The translations under genes and the position numbers were made by a program. Under the pieces are notes generated by a model, which was given only the letters and a program-made list of their open reading frames with translations, was not told where the DNA came from and did no database searches. A stretch of DNA of 64,000 nt. It comes from Pelagerythrobacter rhizovicinus (GTDB lineage: Bacteria > Pseudomonadota > Alphaproteobacteria > Sphingomonadales > Sphingomonadaceae). Position 1 is the stretch's first letter. Every line of letters starts with the position of its first letter. Shown here in pieces: positions 9,086 to 17,297 of the stretch. The stretch lies in the NCBI RefSeq assembly GCF_004135625.1, contig NZ_SDPV01000002.1, positions 496,001-560,000 of the forward strand, given 5' to 3'.

Positions 9086-10687
9086 ATGGCTGACGAGGTC
9101 CGTCATCAAGGGCAATACGAGGACTATGCGGAGAATGTCTCACCGGACCCGCGATCGCCTCGGCTGACTTGGCTGTTCCGAGCGCTCGGACCCGCGATTG
9201 CGCTGGCCGTCTGGCTGGCTCTGGGAGGGGCCCAGGACATGCCTTCGGAGGCGCGATATGTCGCGGCTGTCGCAGCACTGATGGCGGTTTGGTGGATGAC
9301 CGAGGCGATCCCGTTAGCGGCAACATCGCTGTTGCCGATCGTCCTCATCCCCATGTTCACCGACCTGACTGTGGTCGAAAGCACTGCCCCTTACGCGAAT
9401 TCCATCGTTTTCCTGTTCCTTGGCGGGTTTCTGATCGCGATCGCGATGGAGAAATGGAACTTGCACCGCCGGATCGCGCTGTTGACGCTGGCCCGCGTGG
9501 GGACTGCTCCCCGGCAGATCATACTGGGGCTGATGCTGGCTACCGGCTTTCTTTCGATGTGGGTTTCAAACACCGCAACGACTCTGATGATGCTACCGAT
9601 CGGCCTGTCGGTGATTGCCCTGATCAGCGACCGCTCGGGTCTGGCGGGCACGAGCGTGGAAGTCGCTCGAGCGGCACACCGGCCGGGCCAAGTCGACCTG
9701 GTGCCCGACGAGAACATTCGCCGCTTCGCGATTTGTCTGATGCTCGCGATCGCCTGGTCCGCGAGCATGGGCGGGCTCGGGACCGTGCTGGGCAGTCCGC
9801 CCAATGCGATCGTCGCGGGCTATGCGGCCACCGAGCCCCAGGTCGAAATCGGCTTTCTCGACTGGATGCTGCTTGGCACGCCGGCAGCCTTCACCTTCAT
9901 CCTGATCGGCTGGGTGCTGATGACCCGGCTGCTCTATCGCTTCGACCTCGCCGAGGTGCCTGGCGGCCGGCAAATGATTGAAGAGGAGATCAACAAGCTC
10001 GGTCGCTTCAGCCAAGGGGAGGCAGTGGTGACCGCCGTGTTCGCCGCCGCGGCGTTCCTGTGGGTGGCTCCAGGGCTGCTTTCGAACATTCCCGCGCTGG
10101 CCGACGATCTCGGCTGGTTCGGCCAGATGGACGATACTGCCGTGGCCATTGCCGCGGGTATAGCGATGTTCATCCTTCCCGGCCGTGGCCGCCGGGAAAT
10201 GGTGCTCAACTGGAAGGATGCGGAGGACGGGCTGCCCTGGGGCGTGCTGCTGCTGTTTGGCGGCGGCCTTAGTCTTGCCAGCGCGGTTGCCGCCACAGGT
10301 CTCGACAAGTGGCTAGGCACGCAGGTGTCGGGCTTGGGTACGCTTCCACTGCTCCTTCTGATGGCCGCGGTGGTCACGATCGTCATATTCCTGACCGAGG
10401 TTACCAGCAACACCGCCACAGCCGCGACCTTCATTCCGGTGTTGGGCGGCGTGGCGCTCGGCATCGGCGCCGATCCCCTGACGCTCCTGATCCCTGCGGC
10501 ATTGGCGGCAACCTGCGCCTTCATGCTCCCGGTCGGCACACCGCCCAACGCGATCGTGTTCAGCACCGGCGCCGTCACCATCGCCGACATGGCACGCGGC
10601 GGCGTGGTGTTGAACTTCGTCGGTATCGTGCTGATCACACTGTTCTGCTATCTGCTGGGAGGCGCGACGCTCGGCCTTCGGTTCTGA
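9086..10687 (+). CDS. DASS (SLC13)-family sodium/anion symporter
   Basis: This inner-membrane transporter has 533 residues and about eleven to twelve hydrophobic segments. The family is shown by two Ser-Asn-Thr motifs at the substrate/sodium sites, one in MWVSNTATTLMMLP and one in EVTSNTATAATFIPV, each followed by a proline-containing loop (GSPPNAIV and GTPPNAIV). DASS members take up dicarboxylates, citrate or sulfate with sodium. The ATG at 9086 has a GGGAGAG ribosome site; an in-frame ATG at 9023 would add 21 residues. It could import the acid product released by the upstream PHP hydrolase; this is an inference from context. Confidence 0.9.
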   Translation: MADEVRHQGQYEDYAENVSPDPRSPRLTWLFRALGPAIALAVWLALGGAQDMPSEARYVAAVAALMAVWWMTEAIPLAATSLLPIVLIPMFTDLTVVESTAPYANSIVFLFLGGFLIAIAMEKWNLHRRIALLTLARVGTAPRQIILGLMLATGFLSMWVSNTATTLMMLPIGLSVIALISDRSGLAGTSVEVARAAHRPGQVDLVPDENIRRFAICLMLAIAWSASMGGLGTVLGSPPNAIVAGYAATEPQVEIGFLDWMLLGTPAAFTFILIGWVLMTRLLYRFDLAEVPGGRQMIEEEINKLGRFSQGEAVVTAVFAAAAFLWVAPGLLSNIPALADDLGWFGQMDDTAVAIAAGIAMFILPGRGRREMVLNWKDAEDGLPWGVLLLFGGGLSLASAVAATGLDKWLGTQVSGLGTLPLLLLMAAVVTIVIFLTEVTSNTATAATFIPVLGGVALGIGADPLTLLIPAALAATCAFMLPVGTPPNAIVFSTGAVTIADMARGGVVLNFVGIVLITLFCYLLGGATLGLRF

Positions 10688-10884
10688 GTGACCCGAAGAA
10701 CAGGCGAGGTGGTGGCGATTACACCGATCCAAATTTGGAGAGGCAGCCTCCCGCCAGTAGCACCACGACAATCGATCGGCAGAATCGTAGGGGTGATGCC
10801 GACGGAGCCATTCCCAGGCGAAGTTGCAACGACCCGGGGCCGCCCGGAAGCAGCGCGAGGGGGCAGGCGTTGCGGGATGCACAC

Positions 10885-10923
10885 AAAAAAGACGCCCACG
10901 GCACCGATGGAATGCCGTGGGCG
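10885..10923 (-). terminator. Rho-independent terminator of the DUF2147 transcript
   Basis: A perfect 11-bp stem (CGCCCACGGCA at 10893-10903 and its complement at 10913-10923, 9-base loop) is followed on the minus strand by six Ts (10885-10890). It lies 51 bp past the stop of the minus-strand gene at 10974. Confidence 0.85.
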
Positions 10924-10973
10924 CGCAAGGGACGGCTGCGACCGTCGCCCCTTGTGAGGAGCCCTTCGTATGA

Positions 10974-11402
10974 TCAGCGCACGCGGGTCCAGACCTTGGT
11001 GCGGCAGAAGATCGCGGCCTTGCAGCCCTTGACCTCGAGCTTGCCGTCGCGGCGCAGGGTCAGATAGCCCTTGGCGGCTCCATCGCCGGATTCCGGATCG
11101 TAGACGGGCCCGCCCTGCCATTCGGCCGGGCCGCCGGTGAAGCCGCGCAGAACCACCAGGCCCTTCAGCTTGCGGTTCCTGAGCGAACGATCGGGATTGC
11201 GCACGTCCCGCAGGTCGGGATTGGCGCGCAGCCGCGTCGCGTCGACGATCTTGCCGCACAAGGCCTCGCCGCAGCGATAGATCTCGACCCGGCCGCCTTC
11301 GCTGCCGGTCGCCCAGACGCCGAGAATCCGGCTGCCGTCTCCCGCTGCTGCCGGCGCGGATGCTGCCAGCAGGAGCCCGAGCGTGACCGCCACCGCCCTC
11401 AC
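10974..11402 (-). CDS. DUF2147-family secreted protein
   Basis: The 142-residue protein has a signal peptide (VAVTLGLLLAASAPAAAG) and a DUF2147 domain. The domain shows the usual start (GVWATGSEGGRVEIYRCGEALCGKIV), LRNRKLKGLVVLRGF in the middle, and the end Y-D-P-x-x-G-x-x-x-K-G-Y-L, then LEVKGC. The two cysteines (about residues 43 and 48) and the later GCKAAIFC pair are typical. The function is not established; it is probably a small periplasmic lipocalin-like fold. The GTG start overlaps the stop of the metal-dependent hydrolase (GTGA), so the two genes form one operon ending at the hairpin near 10900. Confidence 0.85.
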   Translation of the reverse strand: MRAVAVTLGLLLAASAPAAAGDGSRILGVWATGSEGGRVEIYRCGEALCGKIVDATRLRANPDLRDVRNPDRSLRNRKLKGLVVLRGFTGGPAEWQGGPVYDPESGDGAAKGYLTLRRDGKLEVKGCKAAIFCRTKVWTRVR

Positions 11403-12253
11403 GACGCGAGCTCCGCATCGGCCGGCGGCGTGAGCGTGTCGAGCGCCCTGGCGACCAGCGCGCGGTCGTCATGCTGCCACGGGTGGAAGCCGGGGCGCAT
11501 GTATCCGATCGCGCTGCCCACCAGCAGGCGCATGGCGCCCGGGCGGACATAGAGATAATGCAGCAGCTTGCGCCATGTCGCGAAGTCGTTCTTTCCGTCC
11601 TGCGCCAGCAGATCGGCGGTATTGCGGAAGATCACGTAGTGAAACCGCACGGTTGCCGCCGCCATGGCGAAGGAGCGCCCCAGCCAGCGGCGCCAGCGCG
11701 GGAATTTGCGCGTGGCATGAAGCCAGGTGTCGTAGGCGACCGCCTTGTGCTCGATCTCCTCGATCGCATGCCAGCGCCACATGCGCTGGGCTTCCGGCTC
11801 GGCCCCGGCGAGGTGCTCGGGGTTCGAGAGGACCGCGTTCGCCAGGGTCGCGGTGAAGTGTTCGAGCGCGCATGTCGCGGCGAGCTGCATCACCGGCTTG
11901 CGGCGCTTGGCCCAGGCGATCGTGCGCGCGGCGCGGTCCTCCCCGGAGCGGATGTCGTATCCTGCATCGCGCGCCTGCTTGTTGAAGAACACGTGCTCGC
12001 GCGTGTGCATCGATTCCTGGTAGACGAAATCGTCGATCTGCGCGCGCAACCCCTCTGGCGCTTCGTCGCGGTAATGCCGGACAGTAGTCATGAAGAACTT
12101 CTCGCCGACCGGGAAGGTGGACGACAGCGCGTTGAAGAACGCCGTGCGACCTGCATCGCCGCCGTGCCACCAGCGGCGTGCGGGCTCGTCCCGGCCGAAC
12201 TTCCAGTTGCGCTTGTGAATGGCGATATCCTCAGGCGTTCGGGTGGGGGGCAT
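11399..12253 (-). CDS. PF10118-type predicted metal-dependent hydrolase
   Basis: The product is 284 residues from the ATG at 12253, which has a GGAGGAG ribosome site; the frame is open upstream, but that sequence has no family character. Glutamate/histidine motifs suit a ferritin-like or metal site: ESMHTREHVFF near 97, CALEHFTA near 150 and IEEIEHKAVAYD near 185. The family is known only as predicted metal-dependent hydrolases and often neighbours TetR regulators and lipid or hydrocarbon genes. It is divergent from the TetR gene at 12424 with an 11-bp-arm palindrome between them, so TetR control is likely. Confidence 0.82.
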   Translation of the reverse strand: MPPTRTPEDIAIHKRNWKFGRDEPARRWWHGGDAGRTAFFNALSSTFPVGEKFFMTTVRHYRDEAPEGLRAQIDDFVYQESMHTREHVFFNKQARDAGYDIRSGEDRAARTIAWAKRRKPVMQLAATCALEHFTATLANAVLSNPEHLAGAEPEAQRMWRWHAIEEIEHKAVAYDTWLHATRKFPRWRRWLGRSFAMAAATVRFHYVIFRNTADLLAQDGKNDFATWRKLLHYLYVRPGAMRLLVGSAIGYMRPGFHPWQHDDRALVARALDTLTPPADAELAS

Positions 12254-12286
12254 GGTTCGACTCCTCCTGGTTACATCACTCTTGTA

Positions 12287-12310
12287 ATTTACATTGATGT
12301 CAATGTAAAT
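12287..12310. promoter_or_regulatory. Perfect palindrome, probable TetR operator
   Basis: The arms ATTTACATTGA (12287-12297) and TCAATGTAAAT (12300-12310) are exact inverted repeats around TG. The site is 34 bp from the hydrolase start and 114 bp from the TetR start. Its 16-bp core (12291-12306) recurs as its exact reverse complement at 16334-16349. Confidence 0.7.
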
Positions 12311-12423
12311 ACCATTTAGACGAAAAGGTGCGCAACTAAGGATCGGGGGTGACGCGCCTTCGCACATCTGTATGTGGTATCCCTCACGAAGGCGGCAGGG
12401 CCGCATGTGGGCGGGAGGACAGG

Positions 12424-13050
12424 ATGGCACACCCGAAGGAGGAGCGGGTCCGGAGGCGCAAGCGGATGGGCGACGAGGTCCGCGACGAAGCGCTGATCGC
12501 AGCACGCAAGCTGCTCCTCGATAGCGGCCCGGCGGCGGTCACGCTCGCGAACGTGGGCCGTGAGATCGGCATGTCCCACGCCAACGTGCTGCATCACTTC
12601 GGATCGGCGGCGAGCTTGCAGTCCGCCCTGATGGGCTCGATGATCCGCGATCTGACGACCGCGCTCGACAACGTGGTCGAGTTGCTCAAGACCGACGCCG
12701 CGGCGCCACGCACCGTCGCCGACAAGGTCTTCGACGCCTTCGACAAGGGCGGCGCCGGCCCGCTCGCGGCCTGGATCATCCTTTCGGGCGACGTGAGACA
12801 GCTCGAACCCGTGCGCGAAGCGGTGCGTGGGCTGGTCGAGGCGATCGTTGGCCAGTCGACCGACGAGGGAGCACCGGAACGCGTCCGCTCCGCAGTCCTG
12901 ATGATGGCCGTCAGCGCTTTCGGGGATGCGATGATCGGCCCCCACGTGCGCGAGATGCTCGACCAGAAAGACGACGCGATGCGCGATCTGATCGCCCGCA
13001 TCCTGCCGCTGTTCCTGATCCCGTCGGGAATACCCCCTGCGACGAGATGA
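12424..13050 (+). CDS. TetR-family transcriptional regulator
   Basis: The regulator has 208 residues from the ATG at 12424, chosen for its GGGAGG ribosome site; a frame-consistent start at 12349 would add 25 residues of poor character. A basic N-terminal tail (RVRRRKRMGDEVRDE) leads into the TetR helix-turn-helix: AARKLLLDSGPAAVTLANVGREIG, with the recognition helix in MSHANVLHHFGSAASL near residues 45-60. The C-terminal ligand domain is not distinctive. It is divergent from the metal-dependent hydrolase across the 12287-12310 palindrome and probably represses both genes. The matching site at 16334 suggests further targets. Confidence 0.9.
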   Translation: MAHPKEERVRRRKRMGDEVRDEALIAARKLLLDSGPAAVTLANVGREIGMSHANVLHHFGSAASLQSALMGSMIRDLTTALDNVVELLKTDAAAPRTVADKVFDAFDKGGAGPLAAWIILSGDVRQLEPVREAVRGLVEAIVGQSTDEGAPERVRSAVLMMAVSAFGDAMIGPHVREMLDQKDDAMRDLIARILPLFLIPSGIPPATR

Positions 13051-13077
13051 CGGCGCCGGGCCAAACCCGCCACGGCG

Positions 13078-15585
13078 CTAGAACCTTTTTCGCACCGACA
13101 ACTCGACCGTGCGCCCCAGTGGATCGACCTCGTATCGGCTGAAGCCGGGCGGAACGTTGCCGTCACTCAAGCGAACGCTGCGATACGTGTCGAGGAGATT
13201 GTCGATCTCGAACGATATCCTGAGGTTCTCCAGCCAGCCGATCCCCTCGGCCGAAACCCATAGCTCGTCGGGAACGATGAACGCGCCCACGTCGATCATC
13301 AGCGGCGGTTCGTAGCGGTAATCGCGCTCCGCTGCCGATGCGTGCCTGCTGCGAACCCGCGCAGGGCTGCTCCACGTCGCGTTCAGGTCCGCGCCGATCC
13401 CCTTCTTCCCTGCATTCGCCTGCAGGGCGAGATAGTGTCGCGTCTGCCCCGTCTCCGCCAACTGATCGATGACCGGCACGCTGGGATGAGTCAGCAGCTC
13501 GCTCTTCAGGCGCCAGGTATGATTGAGGGACAGCGAGAAGCGCAGCGGGTTTCCCGTCCGTTGATTCGCTTGGCCCGTCCCCGGAGCGGGCAGGCGCAAG
13601 GCAATGGCCGAGACAAGCTCGGCATCCTCCGTTTTCGCGAGATTGATAGGGCGCGCGTCGACCACCTGCAGGCGCCCCTCGGCGTCACGTACGACCCGCT
13701 CGGGGAAAGCCGCCTCGATCGCCGGCGTGAGCTCCGGGAAGGATGCGATCCCCCCGTCGCTGCTGTTCTGCCGATAGCCCAGGTTCACCGAAAGGACCGA
13801 GCTTCCGAGCGGCCGAAGCCGGATATCCAGCGAAAATGTCCGTCTGCTGCCCCGGTGAAGCAGTGGATTTCCTCCCGTGATCCAGAGCGGCTCCGCAACC
13901 TCCTGCCGGACAAAGTCATACACGCGTCTCGCCATCTCGACGCGCGGCGCCCCGAGCTGCTCCGACGATGGCCCCATCTCCCGGTGCCTGAACGCGCCGA
14001 GAACCTCCAGCAATGGAACCGGCGACCAGGTGAAGCCGCCGCCGTACTGCTTGCGCAGCCCGCTCCCGGTCGTGCGCCGGCCACCCATCGAGAGATCGAC
14101 GGTAAGAGCACCAAGGAGTCCCGTTGTCCGCTCATCCGGACGCGAAACAGGAATGCTGAAGGAGATCTCGCCGCCCAGTTGCCGACGGGCATCGATATCT
14201 GCGGATGCGATGTCGTCGGAATCCTCCGTGGGCCGGTAGCCGCTGCTGCTGCGGCTCGCATCAATGGAGAGATTGGCCGCTACCGGCCCTGCCGGCAGCT
14301 CCAGAACCCGCCTCGCGACGTTGAAGCGCAAGCCGAAGCTCTCGCTGTCCGATCGGCTGCCCGTCGTCTGGAGCAGGCGGTCGCTCCACGCCGCGTAGGG
14401 ATGGAACCCGACTGCCGCCGTGTTGACAAGAGCTTGCGCAAGGCTTGTATCAATTCCGCGCTCGAGACGATTGCGCGCCCAACTTCGTGCGTAGCTCCCC
14501 GCGAGGGTAGTCCGCCACGGGCCCACCGTGCCGGTCAAGGTCAGCGAGAGGCTCAACGACCGGGAACTGTTCTCCCCCCGCAATGCCCGGTCGCCGGCAA
14601 GAGGGCGCACGAGGCGCACTTCATCCGAGAACGGGGACCAGGGGCTGTCGGCGGGAAGGACGAGCGAGGACATCGGCACACCGCGCAGGCGTTCACTGCG
14701 GCTGGAACTGGCGTTCACGCTCAACGAGGCGTTGAACGGCCCGAGCGGCCGGCTGGCGCCAAGATCGAGCGACAGGTTTCTGCGTGAGGGCAGCAGGGTT
14801 TCGAACTTTGCCGGATCGGCCGAATGGGTTCGATTGGCGCCCGCCACAAAGTCGGACAGCGCCGGCGGCCTCGTCGCGGATACGGCAGGTATGGCCGCGA
14901 CGGTCACGACCTCGCCGACCAGGTCGCTCAGCGCCGGGTCGATTTGGTCGCCGTGTATCGGCGAGACATGGCCGACAAGATCGACGGAGGCGACGTCGGC
15001 GGGAACGCCCCTCGCACTTTTGCGCAAGGCGCTGTCGTAGGAGACGCGCCCCTGCACGTTCCATCGCACCTCTCCCGCGACGGCGACCTGGCTGACGGTC
15101 AAGGTGCCGCCGTGCTGGCCGCCGCCCGTCGCACGGCTCGTCGACGCTGTCGCATGGCGGCTCGCGTAGTCGTTCTTGAGGACGAGATTCACGATGCGCT
15201 GGCCCGACGGATGGCCGTAGCGTGCCGCCGCCTCTGCTTTCAGTACCGCAATGCGGTCCAGCACCTCGGGCGGATAGCCGAGGATCGAACGGTCGAACCC
15301 AATCTCCTTCCCGTTCACCAGGATGACCGGCTCCCCGCCCGATGCATCGATCGACGGCGCCAGGAGATCGAGAAGCTCGTCGACGCTGTCGGCGCCGTAG
15401 CCGGCAATCTCTTCTTCGCCGAACTCGGACTCGGCCGGCACCTCCGCTTCACCGCGGCGCGGGGCGGTGACCACTATGCTCTCTGCCTGCTGGGGTTCGG
15501 CCCGCTCCGGCTCCGAGACCGCGTTTGCCTCCTGCGTCCAGCACAGCGCCACGACGGCCGGCACCACGAAGCGCATCGCCTTCAT
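13078..15585 (-). CDS. Atypical TonB-dependent receptor
   Basis: The protein has 835 residues from the ATG at 15585. A signal peptide (AMRFVVPAVVALCWTQEANA) is followed by a TonB box (SIVVTAPRR) and a short plug-like region with VDELLDLLAPSIDAS, EPVILVNGKEIG, LDRIAVLKAEAAARYG and RIVNLVLKNDY. The usual RGxGs of the plug are weak. A barrel follows, with a terminal phenylalanine (ELSVRKRF). This abbreviated-plug type occurs in sphingomonads and the substrate is unknown. The small secreted-protein gene lies 114 bp upstream on the same strand, so both may be expressed from the promoter carrying the 16334 palindrome. Confidence 0.8.
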   Translation of the reverse strand: MKAMRFVVPAVVALCWTQEANAVSEPERAEPQQAESIVVTAPRRGEAEVPAESEFGEEEIAGYGADSVDELLDLLAPSIDASGGEPVILVNGKEIGFDRSILGYPPEVLDRIAVLKAEAAARYGHPSGQRIVNLVLKNDYASRHATASTSRATGGGQHGGTLTVSQVAVAGEVRWNVQGRVSYDSALRKSARGVPADVASVDLVGHVSPIHGDQIDPALSDLVGEVVTVAAIPAVSATRPPALSDFVAGANRTHSADPAKFETLLPSRRNLSLDLGASRPLGPFNASLSVNASSSRSERLRGVPMSSLVLPADSPWSPFSDEVRLVRPLAGDRALRGENSSRSLSLSLTLTGTVGPWRTTLAGSYARSWARNRLERGIDTSLAQALVNTAAVGFHPYAAWSDRLLQTTGSRSDSESFGLRFNVARRVLELPAGPVAANLSIDASRSSSGYRPTEDSDDIASADIDARRQLGGEISFSIPVSRPDERTTGLLGALTVDLSMGGRRTTGSGLRKQYGGGFTWSPVPLLEVLGAFRHREMGPSSEQLGAPRVEMARRVYDFVRQEVAEPLWITGGNPLLHRGSRRTFSLDIRLRPLGSSVLSVNLGYRQNSSDGGIASFPELTPAIEAAFPERVVRDAEGRLQVVDARPINLAKTEDAELVSAIALRLPAPGTGQANQRTGNPLRFSLSLNHTWRLKSELLTHPSVPVIDQLAETGQTRHYLALQANAGKKGIGADLNATWSSPARVRSRHASAAERDYRYEPPLMIDVGAFIVPDELWVSAEGIGWLENLRISFEIDNLLDTYRSVRLSDGNVPPGFSRYEVDPLGRTVELSVRKRF

Positions 15586-15699
15586 CAAACCGGGTTCGCG
15601 GTCTTCGACATTGCAGCACCCCATGCGCCAAGACGGGCGCACGAAACGTGCGCCCGTCCCGAACGATCGCCATGCCACCTCAGTGAGATGGCGGCAGCA

Positions 15700-16269
15700 T
15701 CAGTGGTTCGGATTGTGATCCGCGTCGCCCGGAGCACTGGCATTGCCGGATGCCGGAGAGATCAGATCAACGAGACCGTCCATCGTGCAGTCGGAGCCGC
15801 TCACGGCGGGCAGGATACCCGAAACGCTCAGCGTCTGGGCCGCTTCGTTCCAGACGGCCGTGATGTTGCCCTGGCAGTTGCCCGGAGTGATCGTCGTCAC
15901 GAAGACATTGTGAAGCGTGAAAGTCCCACCCGAAGATCCGCTCGAGGTGTAGCTGATGTCGCCCGCCGGGATGGGCGCGACGTTGACCGAACCGCACAGG
16001 CCGAGCGTCCCGCCCGACAGCGCAATGGTGGCGCTGAGATTCGAGACATCGGTGTGGCTGAACGGAGGGTTGGTATCAGCCGCATCGTTGGGGCCGCTGA
16101 TCGTGACCGTCGCGTTGCAGGTGAGATTGATACCTTTGCTGACGTCGACCTCGCCTTCGAACACCCAGGCCGGGGTCGCTGCCGGTTCGATATACGGCGC
16201 CGATGCCATTGCCTGCGAACCCACCAGCGCGATTGAACTTGCAAGAAAAATTGCAGCCTTTCTCATCAT
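15700..16269 (-). CDS. Small secreted beta-rich protein, possibly PraB-like
   Basis: The product is 189 residues. Residues 1-23 are a signal peptide (IFLASSIALVGSQAMA). The mature part is rich in Thr, Ser, Gly and Asn and reads as repeated short strands (GINLTCNATVTISG, ATIALSGGTLGLCGSV, GTFTLHNVFVTTITPGNC, TLSVSGILPAVSGSDC), with several cysteines that could form disulfides. The end (GNASAPGDADHNPNH) is acidic and histidine-bearing. The pattern resembles secreted proteins named PraB, reported with alkane oxidation, but this is a composition-based guess. It lies upstream of the atypical TonB receptor and 65 bp downstream of a TetR-type palindrome. Confidence 0.7.
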   Translation of the reverse strand: MMRKAAIFLASSIALVGSQAMASAPYIEPAATPAWVFEGEVDVSKGINLTCNATVTISGPNDAADTNPPFSHTDVSNLSATIALSGGTLGLCGSVNVAPIPAGDISYTSSGSSGGTFTLHNVFVTTITPGNCQGNITAVWNEAAQTLSVSGILPAVSGSDCTMDGLVDLISPASGNASAPGDADHNPNH

Positions 16270-16333
16270 ACATCTCCCAGATCGTGACTTACTTGCGACT
16301 AAGCAAAGTGCCTAGTTTCACGAGTCGTATCTA

Positions 16334-16353
16334 ACATTGACATCAATGTCAAT
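16334..16353. promoter_or_regulatory. Second copy of the TetR-type palindrome
   Basis: ACATTGA-CA-TCAATGT (16334-16349) is the exact reverse complement of the core at 12291-12306. An overlapping inverted repeat ATTGACA/TGTCAAT spans 16336-16353. It sits 65 bp before the minus-strand secreted-protein gene and 181 bp before the plus-strand ABC ATPase, in an AT-rich patch of otherwise GC-rich DNA. Confidence 0.65.
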
Positions 16354-16529
16354 TATACTGTCGCGTTCTGATGAAGTTGACGCAAATCTACGAACTTATA
16401 CTTATAGGTGTTTTTACTTACTCATTACTATACTTCGCAGAGCTTTGAAGCTTGTTTGGCCAACCTGCCTTGATATCGCCGCAGCGCCTCCATTTGTCTG
16501 GGCATCCCAAAGCGGCCTAAGGTGCAGCC

Positions 16530-17297
16530 ATGCCCATCCCCTCCGAAAGCGAACTGCACCTTGCGAACCTCACCAAGAGCTTCGGCGCGGTACGTGCGAT
16601 CGACGGGATCGATCTGGCCGTTCCGCGGGGCAGCTTCGTTGCGCTGGTCGGCGCTTCAGGGTCGGGCAAATCGACCCTCCTCAAGACGATCAACCGGCTG
16701 GTCGCGCCCGACGACGGCGCGATTCTGTTCAGAGGCACGGACGTGCGCAGCGGCCCCGCCCCGGCCTTGCGGCGGCGCATCGGGTATGTCTTCCAGTCGA
16801 TCGGCCTGTTCCCGCACATGAGCGTCGCCGAGAATATCGGCATCGGCCCGCGCCTCGCGGGCCAACCGATCGGGACAGGGCGGATCGCCGAATTGCTCGA
16901 ACTCGTTGAACTCGAAGGCGGCCATGCGGCTCGCATGCCGCACGAGCTTTCGGGCGGGCAGCGCCAGAGGGTCGGCGTGGCACGCGCATTGGCGAGTGAT
17001 CCGCAGCTTCTCCTGATGGATGAGCCGTTCGGCGCGCTCGATCCGGTTACGCGCGATGCGCTCGGCCGGAGGGTGCGGGAACTGCACGGGCGGCTCGGCC
17101 TGACCACGCTGATGGTGACGCATGACATGACCGAGGCACTGCTGCTGGCCGAGCGCGTGCTGGTAATGGCCCGCGGCAGGATCGTCGCCGACGAGAGTCC
17201 GCGCGCATTGCTGGCCGGGGCAGGCGGCGAGGAAGCCCAAGCGCTGGTCGCCGTGCCGCGCGACCAGGCCGACGCCATTGCCGAGTTAGAGAAATGA
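16530..17297 (+). CDS. OpuBA/ProV-type ABC transporter ATP-binding protein
   Basis: This 255-residue ATPase has Walker A GASGSGKST near residue 41, a Q-loop (GYVFQSIGLFPHMSV), the signature LSGGQRQRVGVARAL near 140, Walker B LLLMDEPFGALD and the switch histidine in VTHDMTEAL. Its sequence is that of the osmoprotectant/quaternary-amine group (OpuA/OpuB/OsmV). It lacks the C-terminal CBS domains that sense ionic strength in OpuA. It overlaps the fused permease/binding-protein gene by four bases (ATGA), so the two genes form a complete importer. Confidence 0.9.
   Translation: MPIPSESELHLANLTKSFGAVRAIDGIDLAVPRGSFVALVGASGSGKSTLLKTINRLVAPDDGAILFRGTDVRSGPAPALRRRIGYVFQSIGLFPHMSVAENIGIGPRLAGQPIGTGRIAELLELVELEGGHAARMPHELSGGQRQRVGVARALASDPQLLLMDEPFGALDPVTRDALGRRVRELHGRLGLTTLMVTHDMTEALLLAERVLVMARGRIVADESPRALLAGAGGEEAQALVAVPRDQADAIAELEK

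Noticed and set aside
8606-9115. 169-codon minus-strand frame in the gap before the DASS symporter
   Set aside because: It overlaps both flanking genes, has no ribosome site or family likeness, and its Ser/Arg/Ala-rich composition is that of a chance frame.
13342-16236. Two long plus-strand frames across the atypical TonB receptor and secreted-protein genes
   Set aside because: The minus strand has signal peptides, a TonB box and a terminal Phe; the plus frames have none of these.
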